Source of the DNA: Mesaphorura yosii
Taxonomy: Eukaryota; Arthropoda; Collembola; Poduromorpha; Tullbergiidae
Length of the DNA: 64,000 bases
Assembly: GCA_009869945.1 (NCBI GenBank)
Contig: WIXG01000324.1
Coordinates: 24,530-88,529 of the forward strand
Direction: 5' to 3'
Every line of letters starts with the position of its first letter. The first letter of the stretch is position 1. Shown one piece after another: positions 23,019 to 36,917 of the stretch. The translations under genes and the position numbers were made by a program. A model generated the notes under the pieces. It was not told the origin of the DNA, did not search any database, and worked only from the letters and a program-made list of their open reading frames with translations.

Positions 23019-26000
23019 TTTTGTTACAGACCCAATAACACCTGAATTACACGAACAGGAAATATTGAAGAGGCCAGAATATGCGAATCATCTGCCCCAT
23101 GCGAATGCGAACTTTTGAAACGGAAATGAAACAGATAAGAAACTAGCCATTGACCAGATGTCTGCCAGATGATGACCAGGACACAAGATCACCAAAAACG
23201 TGTATCCTGTGTAGCTGTTAAACTTTGCCCGTCCGTGCAAAAAGTTTCAATTTCAAGCCTCTCATTCCCACCCACATCACAATAGTCTCAGCTTTACATT
23301 CAACCAACGCAAACGCAACGTACTTGTGCCAAGTTGTAAAGTCAGTGAATCAAGTCATCTGCTGCTGTCCGCAAAATTCCATCCCATGTGCATTTCGGAA
23401 TTGTGATGATGAGTGTCTCAGCATACCCATTGGAGCTTGATCTAGGTCTGGGGTTGGAATTTGACAGACTGCGGATGCGAATGGGAGAACCGTTGAGCCG
23501 TTTGAGTCTTGCCTGGGCTGTAAACATCTTGTTCCTACTGCGCACTCAAAAAGAGATTTGCAAACTATTTTCTCTTTATGTTGTATTGTTTGATAGATTT
23601 TGATTGTGGAATCAGAAAAATTCCTTCCATGAGTCTCTTTCACAAAGAGGATTGTTATCGTCGAGCTTGCGGAGCGGAAGCATTTTCAGGAAACCACAAA
23701 CATTTGTTTCATGTTTAGTAGAAAACAGTTGAGCCAGCGGATACCACTGCTGCGACAGAAGCTTCCTCGACAGTTGAAACATAAAAGATATGAGGATGTA
23801 AAATGTAGAGAAGACGCTCGGAAAGTTTTGACGATCAGTGATTAGCGATTGGTGATAGAGATGATGCGATTGAACCGAAATCATCACCGTACTCGTGTAA
23901 TGTATTGTAATGAGTGAGGTTATGTTGTGGTTGTAACCTTACTTCGTTAATTTGCACTTTTCAGACTGATAATTGAAGTCTTGTTAAAATATATGGTATT
24001 GGTACAATTGCGTAATCTTTCGTCATTATTTAATCGCTCGATTTTCAATTTAAGCTCATACTAGTTATTGTTGGACACATGCCATAGCAAAATTGCAGAC
24101 CAGACTCTATGACGATCCGATCATGAAAGTGCTTGATGTTTCCAAAAACCGGGATACAAAATACAGCAGTTGTTTTTCACGTTGATCCGTACTTGAAACC
24201 ACGTCAAGGTCGAGCTCCGCTTTTATACTCGGTATACAGTAATATTTTGCGTCTGACTTCGCCTGTCTGATTTTTAGGATCCAAAGTCTGAACTCTGAAC
24301 TGCAAAGAATTGTTAATTAAGTGGCGAATGATGGGCAGACCAGGCATTCCGAGGCATTAATCATTGATGTCGCAATCAGGAAGATGAGGGATGAGTCGAG
24401 CTCGAGCTGTAAAATCAATAAATAAACCGTAATGGGTGGCCCTAAGCCATAGTTTATGAGACCTCTCCACTTTATCCACAATCCACAGTACACGGCTCCG
24501 AAGCGGCAGGAACATTTAATTCTATTTATGAAATGTTAAGCATATTCCATCCCAAGTCAATTCATCTTGATTCTTTTGTTGGTAAAAAGGTGTGAATTGT
24601 TATCCTCTGGGCGTTGTTGATTCTTCTCGTTATCTCGAGCACTTAATGTCGAGAATTCTCGCTGTAATGCATGGCATTGCTTTCTTTTGCTTTGAATTCT
24701 TGCTCTCAAGAAACGGGTCATGTTAAATTCATACGTGCACTAGCATCCTTCGGTTTTTTTTTTGCCACGCCGCGCCAATTGTCGATGCTGCAAGAGCAGT
24801 CGACCTCAGTCCGATTCGTTTGCTAGTGCCAGTGCTTATGGTCAGTGCAAATAATATCAATCTTTTCCAGTACAATTGAAGTAGCGCATGGTAAACTTTC
24901 TTTCAAGTGTTTCCATTGCCACATTTGGTGCTTCATCGAAGAGATTTGGCCTTGAGTCCTCTGTCTCTGGACACGAAAGCAACTCTGCTGGCAAGTGTTT
25001 ACGCTACCTGTTACGACGAAGGAAGAATGCTTCACGGGCAGGACGTCAAATTACTGAAGAGGTGAGCCAAAGCGTGGAATTTCCCGTTTCGCGGTACTGA
25101 TTCATTTCGGACCGAGTGCCAATAAATTAATAGACATAAAATATGCATAGAGGAATTGTACCAAAAGCTGTTTGTCGTCCGCGACTGTAGCCACTGCAAC
25201 TACCCAGGGTCCATTGTCAGAATGTCAGAATCACAAGTCGGACAATCAATTAGCAAATGGCTCCGCTGGGACTTGGAAAAATCCAAGTCGCATCTTCAAC
25301 TTTTAACTCGCTCGTGTTTTATTCAAGCCAAGCTCTAATTATACGAATAAAGCTTTTAATGCTCCATATCTCCATCCATTTTACGATCCATTAAAATGTT
25401 TGTGAAACAAAAAATCATGGCTGCAAGCTCAAGCTGTAATATTGTGGTGTCTCAAGTCTTGTGTTTTTAGACCACAAAAGTAAAACGTAAATGATACTGA
25501 AATTCAGAGCCACCAAAAGCGGAGGAGTTGGGAAAGCACTCGAAACTTGAAACCGTTGTACTAATCTTTAGAACTGGAGGCATTTGTTTAAACAGGTTGA
25601 TTGTGGTTGATATGTACAGCGCCCGCGCCTGGATACCTGATACCAGTATCCAGGATTTGTATTTACACAGTGTACACTCATTGTGAAGCATGTAAGCTCT
25701 TTTTTGAAGTACCAGATTGATGATTTTTTAATGGATGTTTACTCAAGAGCAGGATTTCATCCAATGCTTTTTCTTTGTGTGTGTGCGGGTTGATCGCAAT
25801 CAAACAATCAAATACTTGAGAGAAAGTGAATCCGCTTTCACTCTTGAGTAATACGGATACCTGCTGCGATCCGGCAGCATTGCAACATGTATCATAAAAA
25901 TGGTTAAGCACACTTTCTAATGCCCCAAAATCAACGACAAAGTGAAATCACCATCTTGGCCATGAATATTACCAATATTCATGCTTTCTGCCTTGTCACA

Positions 26001-27104
26001 CGCTTGCGCAATCATGATTCACGGCCAAATATCAATATTTAGTTTTGTTAAGTTGTCAAATCCAGACCAGAAAAACAACACTCGCCGTTTTCTTTGAAGT
26101 AGCTATAAAAGTCTGCAGCTTAGATCATGCTGACAAACAAAATGCTGCTTTGCTGATACATAATCTACCGATACACGCTACCATCATAAATTATTTATGT
26201 CCGCCGTACCACCTGCCAGGCCGAAAAACAAGTGCGAAGATCAAATATTGCCAATTCGGTGACAGTGTGGGGCAAGCGCAAATATTTAATCATGTAACCT
26301 GGACTTCGTGAACATTTCTTGGCTGATATGTGGGGAAATTCCTCGGAAGTTAATTATTCCTAGAAGTATTGCCGATAATGCATAACTGAAGCTGGAGACT
26401 TCCTGGAACTTATGCTCAAGACGTATGTCAGCCTTTAGTCCATCTGTTTCTTCTTAGCATTGCACTGTCTCGGGGCTATTGGCAATAATCTGTGGTAAAC
26501 TACTGGTTTGGGCCTGGTTTCAGTTTCAGTCTAACAGTTGCAGGCATTTCATGTTATGGCTTATGGTTGCCTTGCCCTAAAAGAGTGAAAGTGAAGGTGA
26601 GACGGATTTAGTTGGACGGACGCCGTCGAAGGGTGTAAAACAGACCCGATACGCGAGTGACTTTCTTCTTGAGACCACAGCTTGTGTCAGAGTCGCGTAC
26701 GCACACGTAGGCGTACAGTTTCATAACGCCTGAAGTGGTGTAATCAAATCTTTAAGATTAATTTCGAAATAATTGCATTAACAGCGTATTAATTACATGC
26801 CAGAAAATGTTGGAATTGGAATTGGAACCTAATTGCTTGGTTAGTGAGAGTGAAGTTAGTTCGCACTTTTGTCCTCTTTCGCTAAGCTTGGTAAGCAATT
26901 AGTTTTTCTCTAGTTGTTACTTTCTAGTCGCATCAAAGGCATGCAATTGTTCGAAGCTTAAACTGCAGTGTCAAGTAAAAAGTTGAGAAGTTGAGTCAGT
27001 GAAAAACTTCTCATAAAAGTTGTATCCTTCATGCAATTTTTATCTATTTTCAGGTTGGAGTTGAGAACAAGTATTCCTAATTGCCACTGAATTCTCAACC
27101 CGAA
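23019..27104. other. 4.1 kb gene-free interval upstream of the monoamine transporter
   Basis: No exon with acceptable splice sites or known protein was found on either strand, although many short open frames occur. It contains a poly-T run (about 24756-24765) and the hairpin at 25961-25983. As the upstream region of a cell-type-specific transporter gene it may hold distal regulatory elements. Confidence 0.5.
25961..25983. repeat. 10-bp perfect palindrome, 3-base loop
   Basis: CATGAATATT and AATATTCATG flank the loop ACC. Short and AT-rich; could be chance or a transcription-factor site. It lies about 1.1 kb upstream of the transporter start codon. Confidence 0.7.
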
Positions 27105-30100
27105 ATGGCCATCACACCACACTCGAGTAACGAGAACAGCACAGACAGCATTGTTGCACATGACGGGAACAACATGTCACGTCGTCACAGCGGACGATCG
27201 GACAACATAATCACTGATTTTGCAATACTCAACAATACAAGTGGGAATAACGCAGACGCTGCGGCCGACGGGCTCCTGGATGGGTCAACAACTGGCGAAC
27301 ACGTACCCTCAAAAGGGAACGAGCGAGAAACCTGGGACAAGAAGATTGAGTTTCTGCTGGCCGTCATTGGATTCGCAGTTGATTTAGGAAACGTTTGGAG
27401 GTAAGAGCACCTTAATTCAAACGTGCCTTTCTTCTTCCGGAATGGGCAATATCAAGATGATCTCTTGCTTGATTATTTTAGATTCCCTTACATCTGCTAC
27501 CAAAATGGAGGGGGTTTGTCACTTGATTCATTCTTGCATGAAATGAACGTCTGAATTTAATATCCTGTTCATCAACAGGTGCTTTCCTCGTTCCGTACTG
27601 CATCATGTACATATTCGGTGGTCTCCCTCTCTTTTACTTGGAACTTGCACTGGGACAGTATCATCGCAGCGGTGCTCTCACCGTCTGGCGCTACATCTGT
27701 CCGGCTCTTAAAGGTCAGTCCGGTGATGGCCGTAATACGAAATTCATGCATAAGAAATTTTAATTACTGAGAATTACACAACGTCTTAAAATTAATGAGA
27801 AAAATAATTGGTTAAATGACGACTCGTCTTAAAAGTTTGATCTCAAGATAAACATGCAATATGTAGCAGCGTTAGTAATGAAGGCAATTATCTTTGACCT
27901 CGGATTCTGCGACAAGTGAAGAATAATTGTTTGGAGATAGTAATAGCAATTGTCTCACTCTCTGAGTCAACGCAAGATTTGCCAGCTTTTAGTTTCTCAA
28001 CATCTCAAACTCGCTAAAAAGCACGATCCCCAGAAAAATCAAAAAATCTCACTTTGTAGTTGTACGGTTCTACCTTTCTTTGCTGCCGAACGCTGAATGG
28101 GTCTCTTGAGAGGTTTGTGAAGTGTGATGACATCCAATTATCAGCCTAACACGAGATCTTTCTTCTGAGGTTTTCCTGTGAGCTTTCCCTTGAATTGACC
28201 CATATTTTCTCAAACTGGACAACCAGATGCTTGTCCCATAATGAATTGCCGCACACAATTACGATTACGACTTAATGGCCGTTAAATTCATGACGGTTTT
28301 TATTCTCTGCTTCAGGCATTGGATACGCAATATGCATAATTGATCTCTACGTCGGCATGCATTACAACACAATCATTGCTTGGGCAGTCTATTACCTCTT
28401 TGCTTCATTCCAACCCAAACTCCCTTGGGTTGACTGTGAAAATGATTGGAACACAGAAAATTGCATTCAAGTTCAAGATTTGGCGAATCTCACCAACTCT
28501 GAGAACGCGACAAGCCCCGCGAAAGAATTCTTCGAGTAAGTCCCGCCGGCGCCGGCGCTCACGCTCAGTTTGGGCCGAAGAGTTACCTGTTAGTACCCGG
28601 TAATTAGAATGGTAAATTGAATTTGTGCAGGCGAAGTCTCTTGGAATTGCACAAGTCAGAGGGATTTGGTGATCTTGGAAATATCAAATGGTCGCTTGTT
28701 CTGTGTCTCCTCGCTGTGTTCCTGCTTGTCTACTTTTCGCTCTGGAAGGGAGTCAGAAGCACTGGAAAGGTAATAGAAACAGTAACAAATGGAAGTAGCC
28801 CTAGCCATAAGTCGTGTTGTCCTTGAGAGGAGTTCAGATAAGCCTGAGCTTGTTTACTTAACCGTTCTCGGGAATTCAGTTCATAGTTTAGACAAATTGT
28901 TGAAAGGCGGTAGACTCCGTGCTAAGAATTCAGACAGCATCACAGATTACCGTAATAATCATATTCAAGTAGTATTTGAAGAGACGCGAAAGCTTTTACG
29001 GATATTAAAAAATCTCACGTTTTTACGTTTTACGCGAAGCGAGAGCACCAGCAACTTTCTGGGCTGTCTGATTCTGATTTGAAATTCAAGAATCCGCGTG
29101 GCTCTGCATCGGGCGAATGGTTGCTCCGTGTTCTTGGACTGGTTACATATTCCAAGTGGGGAGAAACGTTCCAGATTCCAGACGAGAGGAGGAACCTGTT
29201 GATATGTGCCAGCAGCACCAGCAGCTCGACGTTAACGTTAAACGCTTACGAGCTGGCTCATGGCTCATGCGGCAAGTGGAAGCAGAAATTGCGATCTCAC
29301 GCGTCTCTTTACCGCGTTTCGCTTCGTTTCCGCGTACTTTTAGTTGCCTTCGTTTGGAAAAATGTGAGCTTTACTTTTCTCACTTTCTCCAATTGTTTCC
29401 CTTCTTATCACACCATGAATTATGGATGCCAGTACGTCTCGGCACTCGTTGCGAGCGTAGTATTTAGCGGAGTAAGACTTGAGTCTCATTTTTCCCAATG
29501 CTTTATCTGATCAGGGTCATTCCTAATGCCTCTCAGACACTCAATCCTGTCAAAATTGAGTAAATAGTGCAGTGGAGTCGGGACAGGATCCTAGGAAGAA
29601 TTTATTTAATGGCTGACGACGGCCCTGAACTATATAAATGCACTCACACGTACATTAACCATGATTGTATACTCACACACGTGTTTCATATGATCTTAGG
29701 CAGTCTGGATTACAGCGTTAGCACCCTACTTTGTGCTCTTCATCCTGCTTGTGCGCGGCATAACACTTCCTGGGGCCAGTGACGGAATTTACTACTACCT
29801 GACACCACAGTGGGAAAAACTGAAAAGTGTCAATGTAAGCTTGTCTTTGCGCCTTTAATACCGTCTACCGTCACTTAATGACCACGGTCACCGGTTACGT
29901 GTACAGGTTTGGGTGGACGCGGCGACGCAAATCTTCTTCTCATTGGGTCCTGGCTTTGGGACGCTCCTGGCTTTTGCGTCCTACAACAAATTCCATAACA
30001 ATTGCTACAAGTACGGAGATATTAGAATTCGAAAAATGCAACTTATTTATCAATCATCCCTCGTATGTGTTAGCTTTCCAAACGCATTATGATTCTCTAA

Positions 30101-31226
30101 GACACTCTCCATGTTTGCAGGGATGCGCTGATTACAAGTACAGTCAATTGTCTCACGAGTTTCCTGGCTGGCTTCGTCATCTTCTCGGTGCTGGGATATA
30201 TGGCCAAGGTGCAAAACAAAAGCATTGATAAAGTTGGCGTTGAAGGTAACCATCTCACTCATTCAGTAACCCTTATAGCTCGTTTTGTGTTGAAACTTAC
30301 AATTTTCTGCTTGCAATTAGGACCTGGGCTTATTTTCGTCGTGTATCCCGAAGCGATTGCTCTGATGCCAGGTTCCAACTTCTGGTCGATTATATTTTTC
30401 CTCATGTTGATTACGCTGGGACTAGATAGCACATTCGGTGGACTTGAAGCCATCATCACAGCACTGTGCGATGAATATCCGAACGTTTTGAACAAGCGAA
30501 GGGAGGTGTTTGTCGCCGTTTTGCTTCTGCTTGTGTTTGGATTGAGTCTCCCAACATGCACTTATGTAAGCTAATGAAAGATGAGATGAACGCGCAGTGG
30601 TGGGTGCGCAAGACTACTTGATGATGCCGTTGTATTTCAGGGTGGAATGTACTTGGTCAACTTTGTCAACATCTTTGGCCCAGGAATTGCGATCCTGTTT
30701 GTCGTATTTGTCGAGGCGGCTGCCGTGTGCTGGATTTACGGAGTCGATCGCTTCTCATGCGATATTGAAAGAATGATTGGAAGGAAGCCGAACGAATTCT
30801 GGACCCTTTGCTGGAATTTTATCAGCCCAATTTTTATTCTCGTACGTTTTTCTCAGTGAAAAGTGCAAAGCAAAATGTTGAGCCTAACTTCGTGACTATT
30901 TCGCAGGTGATTTTCATATTTTCGTTTTACACAAGCGAGAATTTCGCTTATCCAAAGTGGGCCATCATCCTTGGACTCTGCTTAACGTTGTCCTCAATTA
31001 TCTGTATTCCCATCTACGCGACATACCTCTTCCTCATTACAGAAGGAACTTTGAAACAGGTGAGCTTTCATTTGCGTCATCCGAATTGTGATATCACGCT
31101 TAGCAGCTTTTCATTCGCACTTTGTAAATGGCATTTCAGAAACTCGAGAAGATGATACGTCCAATTCCGCACAAGGACGCCCTTCGAAACCACATTGTTG
31201 CCAAGAATTTTGGAACTTCGGTTTAA
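27105..31226 (+). CDS. sodium-dependent monoamine transporter (SERT-like, SLC6)
   Basis: Twelve exons (27105-27400, 27482-27513, 27579-27713, 28316-28535, 28631-28769, 29700-29834, 29907-30010, 30121-30245, 30321-30565, 30641-30841, 30907-31059, 31140-31226) give 623 residues with 12 helices. TM1 contains Asp93 in [13 protein letters not shown], the monoamine-binding aspartate; TM1b continues NGGGAFLVPY; TM3 has [12 protein letters not shown]. The large second extracellular loop keeps the disulfide pair ([14 protein letters not shown]) and N-glycosylation sites. TM8 is [11 protein letters not shown], with the sodium-site DS pair. GIGYAICII and STFxGLE are SERT-like, while IDAATQ-type VDAATQ and DGPGLIF-like [12 protein letters not shown] recall dopamine transporters, so assignment within the monoamine group is open. 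It returns serotonin or another amine into cells with Na+ and Cl-. One intron of 930 bases lies between exons 5 and 6. Confidence 0.95.
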
Positions 31227-33148
31227 GCTGGATTGCGTCGGTTGTGAATTCCAAAACCTCAGTAATCTCTACGTTTTCTCAAGGTCGAGGTGTTCAAAAC
31301 CTAGTAACCAAAATAACTATCTGTTTAAAGTCAAAATCAACTGCGTTTTTGGCAACCGCAGTCGCAATGATTGCACCCAATTGGCTTCACAAACTGTGAC
31401 GCCTCGGCATTACGCATTTGTGAGGCGTGTCAACTGTCTATGCCAAATGCTCAGCGATGATTTCGCTTTTCGAATGCATTCTCTTCGAAGAGTCAATCAT
31501 AGGTCCAGGTTAATTCAGTCAAGCTTTAATGTACAATTACATTCCACAATTCCGCAGTATTATTACACCGATGATAAAACCACCTTCAACTTAATTTTAC
31601 CACCTTCCGACAGTCATAATTACGGTAATGTTTATAAAGTTAATGCTTCATCACAATAATAATTAATTTCTAAAAAAATATATTTATTAAGTGTGCTATC
31701 ACTTTCATGCAACTCCGTTGATGTTTGTAGGATAGGAATTTGAACACGTGTAAGGTGTAAGAATCCTAACATAGCAATATTATGTGTATGTTGTACTATT
31801 TGTGGTACCTAGTCAAGAAGGACGGAGGAATTGAGTACCGCAATTATGGAATGGCCAAATGGCTATGGATTCATGGTCTGGAGAATACTTGCTGTACTTT
31901 GCACACATAAATTGAATTAAACACGTGTTATTTCGAATGTAAAGATTTTATGGGGTGGTTGAGTTTGAAGTTAATGGTAATTAACAAAATCAGGAATCTT
32001 TAAAATAAATGAAGTTTATTGTTAACCGATGTCAAAAGTCAAATTCTTAACTCTTCATAATTAATGGCACGGAACAGATTTATTAACGTCACATTCAACG
32101 GTCACAAATTGCCCTGCGCTTACGCGTGAAATTTGCAGCGAATTTATCTAATGCGATTTATCATCATGCGACCGACGAGGAAATGTGAAAACCGCATAAG
32201 GCACAAATGAATAAAACGGGTAATGTCTTAATAAAGTTTGCAAGGAAGAATTAAACTCGGAGTCAACGAACGCGGCGTGCTTCTGCAGTGGCCATATGGC
32301 AATGGCTGCTGGCTTTTGTTCAAAGGCTGTAGAGCCGCGAAATATTTGCAATAATATTATTTCGTTACACCATCCCAGTTTATTTTGACCATGTGCAACA
32401 TTTCTTGCCACATGGCATGGTAACGCGTAAAACCCGAATGTCTTCCTGGCTCCACCGATGCATGTATTCTCCGATCAATACTTTTACTACGACTATTTAT
32501 ATTTCAGCCGTTGTGCATGAAAGTTTCACTTTTCTTCAGGCAGGCCACATTTTATGAGCTTCAGGCGGACAGCAGTCGAGTCCCTTGCCGTCGTCTGAGT
32601 TTATCGCAGTTGATATAGTTAACTTTCTAGCTTGACTGGCCCTGGTATTAACTAAAATCGTTAAAATATCGGCTTCTGCTTTCAGTCTGCTGTTATAAAC
32701 TAGCAAACAGACCTCTTGCATTCTGTGTTCTCAATATTGTGAGTTATCAGACAGACGTGGACCGCAAAAAGATGCGAGCTCCAAGAACATTAGCATTAGC
32801 AACACTGTTCTGCGTTAAGACGGCCAGCCACGTCTCAAGTCAGTGGTCGTTTGTCTGCGGTGTTGAAAGCAACTCCTGTCTTCACAATTTGCGTTCGCAA
32901 AAGTTAAAGCCGTGCATAATTCGAAAGGGCAAGACACGCGTGCCACTCGTCTAGTGAACTTGCAAGCGGTGATTTAGACTACGTCGAGACACTACCCTAC
33001 ATGACACGTGGCGGTAGCTATTTAGCGAAGCGTTTTAATTCAGGATGGACTAAATGCCAATTCTTCTCGCGTGACAATCAGCATAGTCTCTGTCAAATCC
33101 TTCCTTCTTAGCAGCACTTGCAGCACATATCCGTATTTGTCCCTCAAG
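31227..33148. other. intergenic region between the two transporter genes
   Basis: No coding exon identified in 1.9 kb. Open frames here, such as one running to 31659, overlap the last transporter exon in another frame and have no domain. Confidence 0.5.
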
Positions 33149-36100
33149 ATGGTCAGTGATGTATCGTTGGAACAGGCTATGTCTCAACTTGGTAAGTCCC
33201 ATTGTATTTGTTTACAAAGCGAAAAGACTCAATGGTTTCCAATAATCGAAATTGGTCTACGGATGAGAAAAGTTGGTTTCTACTGTATTTTTACATTTTT
33301 CTCATTGACGAGAAAGGTGGAAGGATTTTGTCGACTCTTTTGAACATCATGAATTGGGCTTTCGCAATTTCTCAACTTTATCTTTTGGACTAACACTATC
33401 AGCAGTTTCAAAATTCGATCGCCCAAGCTTATAAAATTTACTGTAAAGCAACTGCCATTTATTCATGTCATTATGTAACCCCTTTATAGTTACACAATAA
33501 TGATGGACAGTATTTGATTAAGATGCAAATTAACCCACACTTATGTCGCACATTGTCAGTCAAACCCATGGTGTGTTAGTCAAGGTTAGCTGTATTGTCT
33601 ATTGAATGCTTAATTATCCAACGCCCAAGTTCATGACTCGGCACACGGCACTGGGCTGCATAAAAAAAATTACCTTACGCTTTGACAGGAACTCACTGAG
33701 AAATCCAAGACGAAGTCTATTTTTAGAACGTGGAAGCAGCCCACGTGGGAGAAAATTCGCAAATTCCAGTTCGTACGTATGAGTTATGCGTAGTGGGCAT
33801 GTATGGTCTTGAGAATAGGCTCTGAACCTGCACGCTGACATGTGTCAAGTTGACAAAATATAGAATACGTAATCACAAAGTCTAGACCAGAACCGGATAA
33901 AACTGGTTTACCGCGTATCAAAAGCAGAGCAAAAACACCATAAACATGGTAATTTGATTTTGATGACCCGTGCACAAGTCGCGGTGCAATATTTGCATGG
34001 TACAAAAGGCTGTTTCCTTCAAGAGCCAGTGTCTCAGCTTGCTAGATACACTTATCACAAGTCGGTGTGTATATGTATTACACTCAGCTAAAGAATCTCA
34101 GATTACCAGTCACCACACCGGAAACATAAAGTACAGCAGAAGAACAGAAGCATGATGTAACTTTATCACTAATCGCTATTGATCTTTGACTTTATATTTG
34201 CACTCTCACTCGCATTCGATCCCATCAGTACATGTCCGTGTATGTTGAAATTGCATTGAAGCACAGATTGCAGCGTATTCTTGTTTGACTATAAATTCAA
34301 GCAGTATATTGAAAATCGGGCAGAAGGGAAAAGGGAATTGAACTCTGAGGGGTCATTTCTTAATGAAAATTCTCATTGAACCTCATGGGTGTGAATTACT
34401 TTTTGCAGGAGACTTTGGCAAATACCAATTTCGTCAGCATGTTCTCCATCTTCTGTCTGGATTCCTGGCCGGCGTTCACATGCTGTCATTGACAGTTGTG
34501 GCTCCGAATCCGGATCACCGCTGCTTCATCGACGAATTGGATGGAAGGACCGATTTGTACAACTTCAATGACTCAGCGTCTTCCTACGGATATTTCAATG
34601 ACTCGACGTTATCGGAATTCATACCGTACAGTAAGAAGGATGATTCAAAGTTGGATTCGTGTCATCGGTTTGATTCGGCCACGAAACAAGTCATTTCTTG
34701 TGCTCGTAACTTGTTCGATACTTCAATTTATGAGACGTCACGAGTTATTGAGGTATGATTGTCATAAACATTACTTGATGCCCTTTGCAATAGACTGCAC
34801 TTCTAAGCAGTATTCATTTTCTTGCAGTACGATTTGGTATGTGACAACCGATGGCAGCGTGCAATCATCCAAACCATTTACATGTTTGGGGTGTTGATGG
34901 GTGCCATAATTTTGGGGTCACTGGCTGACAAGTAAGACTCACGACACACGTCTACCGTAGCTGTGGTGCGGATTCGAACTTGAAGCAAACTTGATGACAC
35001 CGATTTATTGCTGCCTTTCCTCGACAGGTATGGACGCAAGACAATCTTCTACATTTCTGGTATCGGACAGCTGGTGTTCGGACTTCTTGGACCATTCATC
35101 ACAAATTTCATCGCCTACTGCACCTCGCTCTTCTTTTATGGAATGTTTGGTTCGGGTGGAGCTTATGTCACTGGATTTGTTCTAAGTAAGTGTTCTTGTA
35201 CTGACACTTTGCTATATCCAAGCAGGACAGTTTACTGATTGTAAGCATGCTGTTCGTAATTGTAGCAATGGAATTGATTGGCGGCAGCAGGCGAACGCTG
35301 TGTGGCACACTATTCAGCTTTGCATTCGCCGTTGGCGTCATGCTAGTCGCGTTTTGGGCGTACTTTATTCCCGATGTGAAGACACTGCAAATTATTTTGG
35401 CCCTCCACAGTTTACTGCTCATCGGTCACTGGTGGTGAGTTAAATGGTTAATCGCTTTACTCATCTGTAGCTACTTGAGTTTCATAAATAGTTTCAGTTC
35501 TGTAAATACAGTTTCCATCTTTTAATGAGAGGGTTACTTGATGTGAAGAAGACCTTTTGAATATCGTATCAATTTAACTTCTTTAGCTGCGGGACGCTGC
35601 AATTGAAGAATGTGGAAGGTATTTCGGTAGTGTTGAAATGCACCAAATGAATGAATTAGCAACAGCACCGAAAGTTGACTGCTTAGAAGTCGAAAGCCGA
35701 CGATGTGACGTGTTAAAGCTAGTCTGGCTCATGTATTTATAAATTCCGCAGGTTGATCGATGAATCCATCCGTTGGCTGTGGGGCATAGGTCGTCGGGAA
35801 GAAGCCATTCGCATCGTTGAGAAAGGTGTCAAGATAAATGGCAGGATCGCGGTTGACATGAAGGACTTGTCAGAGAAGGACACAAATGTCGCCAACGGTG
35901 CTACTTCGGAAAAAGCGGAAGAAGCAAAAGCTGCTGAACCAGAACGATCCTACGGAGCTGGCGACTTATTCAAGGAGCCAGTCATGCGATCCAGGACGCT
36001 TACCGTCGCGTTCTTGTGGTTCACAAACAGCCTCGTGTATTACGGATTGTCTCTCAACACGGGCAATTTTTTAAAAGGAAATCCTTTTCTGAACCTGTTT

Positions 36101-36917
36101 CTCATCGGGTTAGCCGAAGTACCAGGGTACTTAATTGTGATTTGGTGTGTCGACAAAACTGGAAGACGCTTCCTCGAGTCATCGCTGCTATTTGTTGGTG
36201 GAGGAATGTGTCTCGTGGTAGCTTTTCTGACGCCAGGTACCTGTCTGTCAATAGTCAAAAATTAACCCATCACCCGACATTGTGGAGCGCCTTGAATAAT
36301 TGTTGACGAGAATTGCACCATTCATTGATTTCAGGCACGCTTGTAACCGGATTGGTCATGATTGGGAAGCTGGCAATTGCCGGGTCGTTTGCAATCATCT
36401 ACAATTACACGGCTGAACTATTTCCTACTGGTAAATGATTGATTGTGATTAGTGAATACATATCGTTCGCGTTAAGTTAATTTTACCTCTTGTGCTTTGT
36501 TTTGTAGTGGTGAGAAATTCGGCTGTTGGAATTGGGGCCTGCTCGGCAAGATTCAGTGGAATGTTAACCCCTCTCATCGGACTACTGGTAAAACCAGACT
36601 ACTAATTTCAATGCATTGGAATAGTCGTATGCAATAAACAATACTTTACTGATATGCAGGACACGCTTGGAACTCAAGTGCCAACTTTAATCTTTGGAAG
36701 TGTTGCGTTGATCGCGGCTCTGCTCTCATTGCTGTTACCAGAAACTCTGAACAAAGTCATGCCACAAACTCTTGAAGATGGCGAGCGTTTCGGAGTTGGT
36801 GACACAGGCTTCAGAACCTGCTTGGATTGTGTGAGAGGAAGGAAGGGAGGAGCACATTGTCCAGCAGAAGGCCATGAAAATGGAGAGCCCCTCAACAATG
36901 AGGCACTAAAGGCTTAA
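33149..36917 (+). CDS. organic cation transporter-like (SLC22, MFS)
   Basis: Nine exons (33149-33191, 34409-34752, 34828-34931, 35028-35185, 35266-35434, 35752-36236, 36335-36430, 36508-36587, 36660-36917) give 578 residues. The N-terminus has the SLC22 pattern (LEQAMSQLGDFGKYQ), then TM1 and a large extracellular loop of about 95 residues with several N-glycosylation sites and Cys. The MFS signature GSLADKYGRKT follows TM2, and the second-half hallmark VDKTGRRFLE is present, as are the amphipathic helix before TM7 and TM11-12. A Lys/Glu/Ala-rich linker replaces the usual short intracellular loop near residue 330. The C-terminal tail contains several Cys and a Gly-Lys-rich stretch. SLC22 proteins carry organic cations, anions or carnitine across the plasma membrane; the substrate cannot be told. 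A first intron of 1.2 kb precedes exon 2. Confidence 0.93.

Noticed and set aside
28789-29510. Two overlapping + frames inside the transporter's 930-base intron
   Set aside because: No recognisable domain; the flanking exons join perfectly without them.
34932-35027. GGATTCGAAC T-loop-like word in an SLC22 intron
   Set aside because: No acceptor or D stem around it; ordinary intron.
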